A stretch of DNA of 11,618 nt. Source: an uncultured Lachnospiraceae bacterium (GTDB lineage Bacteria > Bacillota > Clostridia > Lachnospirales > Lachnospiraceae). This document shows positions 1-5,940 of this stretch, one piece after another; within the stretch, counting starts at the first letter, position 1; each line of letters opens with the position of its first letter. Where the stretch lies: assembly GCA_902797475.1 (NCBI GenBank), contig CADBTG010000205.1, positions 1 to 11,618 of the forward strand. Direction: 5' to 3'. The notes below the pieces were generated by a model. That model searched no databases and was not told the origin of the DNA. It was given only the letters and a program-made list of their open reading frames with translations. A program made the position numbers and the translations under genes.

Positions 1-1109
1 ACGATTCCCATATCGATTGCCGGCTCCGTGACTTTCATTCCGCCCGCAACGTTAACGTACACATCGCATCCGGACAGCCCGAGCCCGAGCCTTTTCTCTA
101 AAACCGCAAGCATCAGATTCATCCGGTTGGTATCCGTTCCCTGCGCCGTTCTTCTCGGAAAATTGAAGCTCGTCCTGCAGACAAGTGCCTGTACCTCCAC
201 AAGGATCGGCCTTGTTCCTTCAAGCGTAACGGCAACGATTGATCCGGGTTCCGCCTCCGGCATGCCGGAAAGCATGTGCGCGGACGGGTTCTCCACCTCA
301 ATCAGGCCGTTTCTCTCCATGGAAAATACGCCGATTTCGTTCGTGGAACCGAAACGGTTCTTCACGGAACGGAGGATGCGGTACGGTGTCGTCGTATCTC
401 CTTCGAAGTATAACACAGTATCCACCATATGTTCAAGCATTCTCGGTCCGGCAACGGAACCTTCCTTCGTCACATGGCCGACAACAAATACCGTGATTTC
501 CTCCTCTTTTGCAAGTCTTAAGAGAAACGAAGTAATTTCCTTAATCTGCGTAACGCTTCCCGCGGGCGAATCAAGCCCCGGGAGCACCATCGTCTGAATC
601 GAGTCGATTACCGCGACAGCAGGCTTAATGCTCATCAGGTGCTCGCGGATGTTATCCATGTCATTTTCCGCGAGGAAAAGCATATTGTCGCCGAAGGCTC
701 CGATCCGGTTTGCGCGAAGCTTCACCTGCCTGAGTGATTCCTCGCCGGAAACATATAAAACCGGGATGTTCCGCTCGCTTAAATTGCGGCACATCTGAAG
801 TAAAAGCGTGGATTTGCCGATGCCGGGATCGCCGGAAGCAAGAACAAGGGAACCCGCAACGATTCCGCCGCCGAGAACGCGGTCAAGCTCCCGCATGCCG
901 GTTTCGGTTCGTTTCTCGTCCTCCGCCGTAATCTTCCCGAGCGGAACCGGATCATTCCTGCGAAAAGACACGGAGGGTGAGGATTTCTTCCTTTCCTTCG
1001 GTGCTTCGACGATGCTGTTCCAAGCCTTACAGGCGGAACACTGGCCGGCCCATTTCGAATACTCGGCTCCGCATTCGGTGCAGAAAAATAAGGTCTTATC
1101 TTTCGCCAT
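1..1109 (-). CDS. radA: DNA repair/recombination ATPase RadA (Sms), 3' end cut by window
   Basis: RadA is a RecA-like, DnaB-like ATPase that drives branch migration of recombination intermediates in the cytoplasm. I translated the open minus-strand frame by hand: 369 codons with no stop before the window edge, against about 455 in the family, so roughly the last 85 residues (most of the Lon-like C-terminal domain) are missing. Visible in order are an N-terminal four-cysteine zinc finger (CTECG near residue 10, then CSAC), Walker A GDPGIGKST near residue 95, Walker B VIDSIQT, and the RadA-specific KNRFG motif near residue 250, followed by the start of the Lon-like domain. The ATG at 1109 lies inside the end of clpC (14-nt overlap) with GAGG 8 nt upstream, which suggests translational coupling as the distal gene of a gntR-clpC-radA operon. 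All key motifs are intact. Identification is very secure. Confidence 0.97.
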   Translation of the reverse strand, partial: MAKDKTLFFCTECGAEYSKWAGQCSACKAWNSIVEAPKERKKSSPSVSFRRNDPVPLGKITAEDEKRTETGMRELDRVLGGGIVAGSLVLASGDPGIGKSTLLLQMCRNLSERNIPVLYVSGEESLRQVKLRANRIGAFGDNMLFLAENDMDNIREHLMSIKPAVAVIDSIQTMVLPGLDSPAGSVTQIKEITSFLLRLAKEEEITVFVVGHVTKEGSVAGPRMLEHMVDTVLYFEGDTTTPYRILRSVKNRFGSTNEIGVFSMERNGLIEVENPSAHMLSGMPEAEPGSIVAVTLEGTRPILVEVQALVCRTSFNFPRRTAQGTDTNRMNLMLAVLEKRLGLGLSGCDVYVNVAGGMKVTEPAIDMGI

Positions 1110-3507
1110 AATGATATCCTCGGTCACTGTCGTACGTAATTACAATGTTGCTGCCGGGCTTAATCTTGCCGCTCAAAATGGCTTCCGCAAGGTAATCCTC
1201 AAGGTCCTCGCGAATGGCTCTCTTAAGCGGTCTTGCGCCGTATTTCGTGTCGTGTCCTTTTTCGGCGATATGCGCCTTTACGGTTTCGTCGATCGTAAGC
1301 GTGATTCCGTAATTCTCCTTTGCCCGTTTCACGAGTGTTTCGGTCAGAAGGCCGACAATCTGACGAAGCTCTTCGTCGGAAAGCGTTCTGAATACGAGAA
1401 TCTCATCGATACGGTTAATGAATTCCGGACGGAACAGACGCTTCACTTCCTCCATGACACCGGCCTTCATGCGGGCATAGTCGGCCTCTGCGTCGGTTTT
1501 CGCACCGAATCCGAGAAGCTTCGGCTCCACGATGTTCTGCGCGCCGGCGTTACTGGTCATGATGATGACGGTGTTCTTAAAATCCACCGTCCGTCCCGTG
1601 GAATCGGTAATGCGGCCGTCATCCAGAACCTGCAAAAGAATGTTGAATACATCCGGATGAGCCTTCTCGATTTCATCAAACAAAATGACAGAGTACGGCT
1701 TTTTGCGAACCCTGTCCGAAAGCTGCCCGCCTTCGTCAAATCCGACGTAGCCGGGAGGGCTTCCGATGAATTTAGAGACACTGTGCTTCTCCATGTATTC
1801 GGACATATCGACGCGAATCAGGGCATCCTCCTGCCCGAACAAAACCTCTGCCAGGGCTTTTGAGAGCTCGGTCTTTCCGACGCCCGTAGGTCCTAAAAAC
1901 AGGAACGAACCGACCGGGCGCTTCGGATCTTTTAATCCGACACGGCCTCTTCGAACGGCCTTTGCCACGGTTGTTACCGCCTCATTCTGTCCGATGACGC
2001 GCTTATGAAGCTCCTCCTCAAGATGAAGCAGCTTCTCGCCTTCGGACTGCGTAACCTTAAATACCGGAATCCCGGTCCAGGTCGAGATAACGCGGGCAAC
2101 ATCCTCTTCCGTCACATTCGGAAGGTCTGCCTGTTCCGAGGCACTAAGCTTCGCAATCTTAGTCTCGATTCTCTTTTGCTTTCTTCCGAGTTTCTTGGCT
2201 TCCTCGAAGCGTCCCTGTGAAAAAGCTTCTTCCTTCTGCGCAATGACAGTCTGCTTCTCGGCGGTAAGCGCATTCATGGAATCGTTGCCTTCCCGCTCGG
2301 ACAGCCTGACCAATCCGGCCGCCTCATCCATGACGTCGATTGCTTTATCGGGAAGAAAACGGTCCGTGATGTAACGCTTGGAGTATGTCACGGCAGCCTC
2401 AAGCGCTTCATCGCTTAAGGTTACCCGGTGATGCGCTTCATAACGGGGACGCAGCCCCTTTAAGATTTCAACCGTCTGCTGCTCGTCGGTTTCCTCAACG
2501 GTAACCGGCTGGAAACGGCGTTCCAAAGCGGCATCCTTTTCGATGTATTTGCGGTATTCCGCCATCGTTGTAGCACCGATGATCTGCAGCCCGCCCCTGC
2601 TTAACACGGGCTTCAAAATATTGGCGGCATCAAGCGATCCCTCGGCGCTTCCGGCACCGATGATCGTGTGAAGCTCATCAATGAACAGAATGATGTTTCC
2701 GTCGTTCACAACCTCGTCAATGACGCCGCGGATTCTCTCCTCGAATTCGCCGCGGAATTTCGAACCGGCCACCATCGAAGCCATATTCAGCGTATAAATC
2801 CGCTTGTTTCTGATATGCTCCGGAACGGTTCCGTCCGCAATTCTCTGCGCAAGTCCCTCCACAACGGCAGTCTTGCCGACGCCGGGCTCTCCGACAAGGC
2901 AGGGATTGTTCTTCGTGCGACGGCTCAGAATCCGAATCATGCGGTCGGTTTCCTGCTTTCTTCCGATGACGGGGTCTAAAAGCCCTTCCTCCGCCTTCTC
3001 CGTAAGGTCGGAACAGAAATCCTTAATCGCGGAATTTCCTTTCTTTTTGCCCTTCACGGAAGCAACCTGCTGCTTCATCTCTTCCTTTGAGAGATTCATC
3101 GACGCAAGCGTCTCTTTGTAAAGCTTCTCCTGATTGATCTGAAGCGTATTCATCAGACGAAGCGCGATGCAGTCCTTCTCCCGAAGGATTCCGAGCAGAA
3201 TATGTGCCGCTCCGATGCGATCCATGTTCATGCTTTCGCAGATTCGCGTCGCATTTTCCAAAACCTTCTTCGCTTCGGGCGAAAGCTCGGTCTTTCTGTG
3301 ATGTTTACTCTCGCCGGTCACCATGACCTCCAACAGAAGGTCGAGAGAGTCCTGTGTAAAATACTCCTCGAGAATCTTCTGAACCGACGATTTCACCTGT
3401 AAAAGCGCATAAAGAATATGCTCCGTTCCGACATAAGCGCAATGCCGGGACCGCGCATATTCCTCCGCCAAAGCCAGGATTTCCCCGGCAACATCCGTAT
3501 AATTCAT
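1096..3507 (-). CDS. clpC: ATP-dependent Clp protease ATP-binding subunit ClpC
   Basis: ClpC is the cytoplasmic HSP100/AAA+ unfoldase that feeds substrates to ClpP. The 803-residue protein has two Clp-N repeats (about 1-145), AAA module 1 with Walker A GEPGVGKT (206-213) and Walker B ILFIDE (about 273-278), a short coiled-coil middle domain with a UVR-like stretch (about 415-455), and AAA module 2 with Walker A GPTGVGKT (539-546), Walker B VILFDE (607-612) and a C-terminal D2-small domain. An LGF tripeptide near 665-667 matches the ClpP-docking loop, so it should partner ClpP rather than act as a ClpB disaggregase; the short middle domain also separates it from ClpB. The ATG at 3507 has AGAGGAG 7 nt upstream. 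It starts 26 nt after the gntR stop, so the two are probably cotranscribed. I see no CtsR heptad repeat or CIRCE element upstream; control likely runs through the GntR promoter. Confidence 0.97.
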   Translation of the reverse strand: MNYTDVAGEILALAEEYARSRHCAYVGTEHILYALLQVKSSVQKILEEYFTQDSLDLLLEVMVTGESKHHRKTELSPEAKKVLENATRICESMNMDRIGAAHILLGILREKDCIALRLMNTLQINQEKLYKETLASMNLSKEEMKQQVASVKGKKKGNSAIKDFCSDLTEKAEEGLLDPVIGRKQETDRMIRILSRRTKNNPCLVGEPGVGKTAVVEGLAQRIADGTVPEHIRNKRIYTLNMASMVAGSKFRGEFEERIRGVIDEVVNDGNIILFIDELHTIIGAGSAEGSLDAANILKPVLSRGGLQIIGATTMAEYRKYIEKDAALERRFQPVTVEETDEQQTVEILKGLRPRYEAHHRVTLSDEALEAAVTYSKRYITDRFLPDKAIDVMDEAAGLVRLSEREGNDSMNALTAEKQTVIAQKEEAFSQGRFEEAKKLGRKQKRIETKIAKLSASEQADLPNVTEEDVARVISTWTGIPVFKVTQSEGEKLLHLEEELHKRVIGQNEAVTTVAKAVRRGRVGLKDPKRPVGSFLFLGPTGVGKTELSKALAEVLFGQEDALIRVDMSEYMEKHSVSKFIGSPPGYVGFDEGGQLSDRVRKKPYSVILFDEIEKAHPDVFNILLQVLDDGRITDSTGRTVDFKNTVIIMTSNAGAQNIVEPKLLGFGAKTDAEADYARMKAGVMEEVKRLFRPEFINRIDEILVFRTLSDEELRQIVGLLTETLVKRAKENYGITLTIDETVKAHIAEKGHDTKYGARPLKRAIREDLEDYLAEAILSGKIKPGSNIVITYDSDRGYHYGER

Positions 3508-3533
3508 GCAAAGTCTCCTCTTTGATGGAAAAT

Positions 3534-3923
3534 CTAATCGTTCTCGCTTCTGCCGTACCCGAATTCGGCAAGCACTTCATCGAGTATCGCGTGAAGCTCC
3601 TTCGGGCTCAGATCACGGCACAGTGCTCCGGCAATCGTCTCGCGCATATGCACGCGGGTTTCGTTGACGGCCCGCAAGCGGTCCGGATCCAGACATACAA
3701 CAGCGCCTCTTCTGCGGTCGAGCTTCAAATACCCTTCCTGCTTTAAAATCGCATACGCCTTGTTCACGGTGTGCATATTGATTCCGATGTCATCGGCCAT
3801 GTCACGCACACTCGGAAGGCTGTCTCCTTCTCTGATCTGCGCCATGGCTATTCCCATGATGATCTGCTTCTTCAGCTGGATATAGAAAGCTTCATCGCTG
3901 TTAAAATCAATTGTTACATACAT
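3534..3923 (-). CDS. GntR family (YtrA-type) transcriptional regulator
   Basis: This is a 129-residue DNA-binding regulator. Residues 10-77 form a GntR winged helix with the usual LPSVR (36-40), a recognition helix around NMHTVNKAYAILKQEG (49-64) and a wing at RRGAVV (71-76). The remaining 50 or so residues are short and helical, which is typical of the YtrA subfamily; there is no FCD, UTRA or aminotransferase effector domain. The ATG at 3923 has GGGAGG 6 nt upstream. It is the first gene of the operon with clpC and radA and has its own consensus-like promoter with a near-palindrome over the -10, so negative autoregulation of the whole operon is a reasonable inference. YtrA-type repressors commonly sit in front of the genes they control, often transporters; controlling a Clp ATPase would be less usual. 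The effector, if any, cannot be read from sequence. Confidence 0.9.
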   Translation of the reverse strand: MYVTIDFNSDEAFYIQLKKQIIMGIAMAQIREGDSLPSVRDMADDIGINMHTVNKAYAILKQEGYLKLDRRRGAVVCLDPDRLRAVNETRVHMRETIAGALCRDLSPKELHAILDEVLAEFGYGRSEND

Positions 3924-3951
3924 GACGAACCTCCCGTTTCCGGTCCTTTAT

Positions 3952-3972
3952 TGTTCTATTACAAATATAACA
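3952..3972 (-). promoter_or_regulatory. Candidate GntR operator over the gntR-clpC-radA promoter
   Basis: A 21-bp imperfect palindrome with outer arms TGTT / AACA, inner arms TATT / AATA and centre at 3962 has 8 of 10 base pairs symmetric. It covers the -10 hexamer (3964-3969) and the predicted start point near 3957. GT...AC outer bases fit the general GntR operator pattern. Binding is inferred from position and symmetry only. Confidence 0.55.
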
Positions 3973-3992
3973 GTTAGGGTGGTTTTTGTCAA
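3964..3992 (-). promoter_or_regulatory. Sigma-A promoter of the gntR-clpC-radA operon
   Basis: On the minus strand there is a perfect -35 TTGACA (3987-3992), a 17-nt spacer and -10 TATATT (3964-3969, 5 of 6 matches). Transcription should start near 3957, giving a leader of about 33 nt before the gntR ATG. The -35 lies only one base beyond the U-tract of the ssrA terminator, so the two units are packed back to back. Confidence 0.8.
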
Positions 3993-3993
3993 C

Positions 3994-4020
3994 AAAAAAA
4001 GACCCGCGAAACGCGGGTCT
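3994..4020 (-). terminator. Intrinsic terminator of ssrA
   Basis: A perfect 9-bp GC-rich stem (AGACCCGCG / CGCGGGTCT, 4012-4020 with 4000-4008) with a 3-nt loop is followed on the minus strand by a run of seven T (3994-4000). It begins 3 nt after the tmRNA discriminator base. This isolates ssrA from the gntR operon. Confidence 0.93.
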
Positions 4021-4022
4021 AG

Positions 4023-4372
4023 TGGACCTGAGGGGAGTCGAACCCCTGTCCGAAAGCCTCGCCATTGCAACCTCTCCCATCACAGTTTACCTATATGCTT
4101 TCGCCATTCCCTCCGGATCTGCCGATAAACGGGCAAGCACCATCAGTAGCTTCATCATACGCCCGTGCGGTCAAAGCTTTCCGCGCGTCGTTTCCTACGT
4201 AATCGATGCCCGGGTCAGAACGCGTAGGTGCGCTCAGTCGGACAGCTGCCATTAGGCAGCGAGTGCGATATTTCTATCTGCGTTTATATTTAGGTTTCCG
4301 GTTTTTTACATGTACCCGGCACATGGATGGCTGTCACAATTTAAAAACCCCCGTCGAAACCGGTACAAGCCC
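4023..4372 (-). ncRNA. ssrA: tmRNA (transfer-messenger RNA)
   Basis: tmRNA rescues stalled ribosomes together with SmpB and adds a degradation tag. The 5' part has the conserved GGTTTCGACGGGGG; the 3' part has a T arm AGGGG-TTCGACT-CCCCT. The acceptor stem pairs GGGCTTG (4372-4366) with CAGGTCC (4030-4024), including a G3-U70 wobble and an A73 discriminator (4023), the identity elements for alanyl-tRNA synthetase. No CCA is encoded. The tag frame starts at GCA after the usual TAAATATAAAC context and reads ADRNIALAA then TAA (4281-4252), so the full tag is probably AADRNIALAA. The tag stop codon lies in the loop of a perfect 6-bp hairpin (GCTGCC / GGCAGC), the usual helix 5. Mature length is 350 nt, normal for bacteria. 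The gene has its own promoter and terminator. Exact ends are inferred from the acceptor pairing. Confidence 0.96.
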
Positions 4373-4378
4373 GGATAT

Positions 4379-4395
4379 CAACCTGGTCAAGGTTG
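4379..4395 (-). other. Small leader hairpin just upstream of mature tmRNA
   Basis: CAACCT pairs with AGGTTG around a 5-nt loop, ending 6 nt before the predicted mature 5' end of tmRNA at 4372. It lies in the roughly 70-nt leader removed from pre-tmRNA, presumably by RNase P, and could help position that cut. Six base pairs in a short leader may also be chance. Confidence 0.35.
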
Positions 4396-4424
4396 TATTT
4401 CATCCGATCTGATTTGTTCGGAAA

Positions 4425-4448
4425 GGATACGGAACACATTCCGTATCC
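4425..4448 (-). promoter_or_regulatory. Perfect 10-4-10 inverted repeat at the ssrA start site
   Basis: The arms GGATACGGAA and TTCCGTATCC are perfectly complementary around a 4-nt centre. The repeat starts 2 bp downstream of the ssrA -10, so it covers the predicted transcription start (about 4442-4446). It can act as a DNA operator or, as RNA, as a 5'-terminal stem-loop of pre-tmRNA. No T-run follows in either direction, so it is not an intrinsic terminator. Confidence 0.6.
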
Positions 4449-4450
4449 CT

Positions 4451-4478
4451 ATTATACGAAAGAACCGCCGGATGTCAA
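4451..4478 (-). promoter_or_regulatory. Consensus sigma-A promoter of ssrA
   Basis: Both hexamers are perfect: TTGACA (4473-4478) and TATAAT (4451-4456), with a 16-nt spacer. An A-rich stretch precedes the -35. This should be a strong promoter, as expected for an abundant stable RNA. The leader to the mature 5' end is about 70 nt. Confidence 0.88.
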
Positions 4479-4524
4479 GTTTTTGCTGAAAGTCCTTAGC
4501 AAAACCTGCCGTTTCAAGCGGGAA

Positions 4525-5895
4525 TTACCTGGAGTACTTCCCGCTTTGATACCATTTTCCGAATTCCGTAAAGACATCTTCTCCGGCAAGATCTTTCACG
4601 AGTTCCGCATGCTTCTCGGGCTCATGTGCCCACGGAACATCATATGTGAATTCCGACCGCAGTCCTCTTTCCTTCGCACCTGCAAGGAAATCCTTCAGGA
4701 ACGAGTCTCCGTAGCGTTCGGTAATAAACTCTAAAAGCATCCTGCCGAAGACATATTCATCACCCCGATCGGCAAAATCCACATCCGAAAAATCCGAAAT
4801 AAAGATGTCTTCCGCTGTTTCGGGCGTAATTTTCTTTGCAATCTTTGTGCTCTTGTAAACTTTTTCAAAATACTCGTAGCTCTTTTGAAAATCCACGGAA
4901 CGGTCCTGAAGCGCACGCAATACCCGCTCCGCGTAATAGTCTGCGCTGCCCTCCGTAACAATATAGGTGGTGCCGCAGTGATATCGGCTCATAAGGGTAT
5001 GCGTCAGCTCATGCGCCACTTCGAAATAGGAAATGTGATCATGAAGACGCCACGGATTATCCCGGTATTGCGGTACGGAATTCCAAAGTTCATCACTGAA
5101 CAGCTCGTACATAACAATATCAAGGAACCGCCCGTTTGTGGAGGAAGAAGAGATATACCCTTCGGCTTCCCGATCTGCGAACACATAAATCAGCACTTTT
5201 TTACCGGGAGAAATATATCGCCACGGATCATCTTTCCCGAAGAATGACTCCGATGAAGACATGGCCGGAACGCTTCCGGGACAGTCAAAAGAAAGCCCGG
5301 TTTCCTTCTCCAGCTGATCCATGATCAGCGCAATGCTGTCGCAGAAATCTCCGGGGATTTTCAAATCCTTATCAAAATAGGCAAAGAATTTGTCCCCTTC
5401 ATAGTAATAATACTTATCGGTCACAAAGACGTCTTCGCGTTTGCCGCTTAAGTTGATCAGATTTGTCCCGAGCGTGGGATCATCCGTTGACTCAACCAGC
5501 TTCCAGGAAGCCAGAAATTCCGTATTCCGATCCGACGTATAGGAATCCCCGGGCATATACAGTTTATCCGGCTCATCCGAAGCAAACCAGCCGGTAAAAT
5601 CGTAACATTTTCTCGACGGAACATCCTCCGGAAAGATGAACGCCTCCCCCTGCGTTTTCGTCGTCTTTGCCGGAATGTGACTCCCGCCGTTTCCGGAAAA
5701 TGCGATTTCGTATGTCTCTTTTACAGCCGGAACGGTTATTTCCGGTGTAGCGGTTATTTCCGGCGTAACAGTGGGTTCCTGTGTAGCGGCGTTCGTAACC
5801 GGATTCTCAGCAGTATTCCCTTTACAGGCCGTAAGCAAAAACATGCAAACGGAAATCAGACAAATGATACAGATTCTTCTCACGGAAAATGTCAT
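4525..5895 (-). CDS. Putative surface lipoprotein with InlB-like repeat and HExxH metalloprotease domain
   Basis: I do not recognise a named gene. The 456-residue product starts with a lipoprotein signal peptide ending in lipobox LTAC (Cys24), so it should be tethered outside the membrane. A Thr/Pro-rich linker with two TPEIT units follows (about 40-58), then one InlB B-repeat-like domain (about 62-132, with the typical GNGG...FTGWF...ASW pattern), then about 320 residues containing HELTH (295-299) and, 16 residues on, EGSADYY (Glu315). HExxH plus a downstream EGxAxY is the zinc-binding pattern of gluzincins such as the peptidase MA/collagenase-like groups, so a zinc protease is inferred; the substrate is unknown. 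I chose the ATG at 5895, with GAGGGGAG just upstream, over a GTG at 5907 that lacks a ribosome binding site. It lies 45 nt after ppaC with no terminator seen between them, so cotranscription is possible. No clear terminator follows. Confidence 0.8.
   Translation of the reverse strand: MTFSVRRICIICLISVCMFLLTACKGNTAENPVTNAATQEPTVTPEITATPEITVPAVKETYEIAFSGNGGSHIPAKTTKTQGEAFIFPEDVPSRKCYDFTGWFASDEPDKLYMPGDSYTSDRNTEFLASWKLVESTDDPTLGTNLINLSGKREDVFVTDKYYYYEGDKFFAYFDKDLKIPGDFCDSIALIMDQLEKETGLSFDCPGSVPAMSSSESFFGKDDPWRYISPGKKVLIYVFADREAEGYISSSSTNGRFLDIVMYELFSDELWNSVPQYRDNPWRLHDHISYFEVAHELTHTLMSRYHCGTTYIVTEGSADYYAERVLRALQDRSVDFQKSYEYFEKVYKSTKIAKKITPETAEDIFISDFSDVDFADRGDEYVFGRMLLEFITERYGDSFLKDFLAGAKERGLRSEFTYDVPWAHEPEKHAELVKDLAGEDVFTEFGKWYQSGKYSR
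5734..5769 (-). repeat. 18-nt tandem repeat, two copies, in lipoprotein linker
   Basis: Two adjacent 18-nt units sharing GGTTATTTCCGG (plus strand) encode the repeated TPEIT segment of the Thr/Pro-rich spacer behind the lipid anchor. In-frame units like this can change copy number and so alter spacer length. Confidence 0.75.
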
Positions 5896-5940
5896 GGCTC
5901 CCCTCACAGTTTGGTATTTTCTTTTATTCCTGACAGCAAA

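Noticed and set aside
808..1863. 351-codon open frame on the plus strand, across the radA-clpC junction
   Set aside because: It is antisense to two clear genes, has no ribosome binding site, shows no recognisable domain, and its residue make-up is what a shadow of GC-biased codons gives.
3922..4255. Short plus-strand frames reading LRGVEPLSESLAIATSP over ssrA
   Set aside because: This is the translated complement of the tmRNA 3' domain, a known source of false small proteins.
4481..4504. Inverted repeat TTTTGCT / AGCAAAA after the lipoprotein stop, considered as its terminator
   Set aside because: AT-rich 7-bp stem with a 10-nt loop and no T-run after it on the minus strand; more likely just A/T-rich sequence upstream of the ssrA -35.
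5896..5907. GTG start for the lipoprotein giving four extra residues
   Set aside because: No ribosome binding site precedes it; GAGGGGAG stands between it and the ATG at 5895, which also gives a normal signal peptide.
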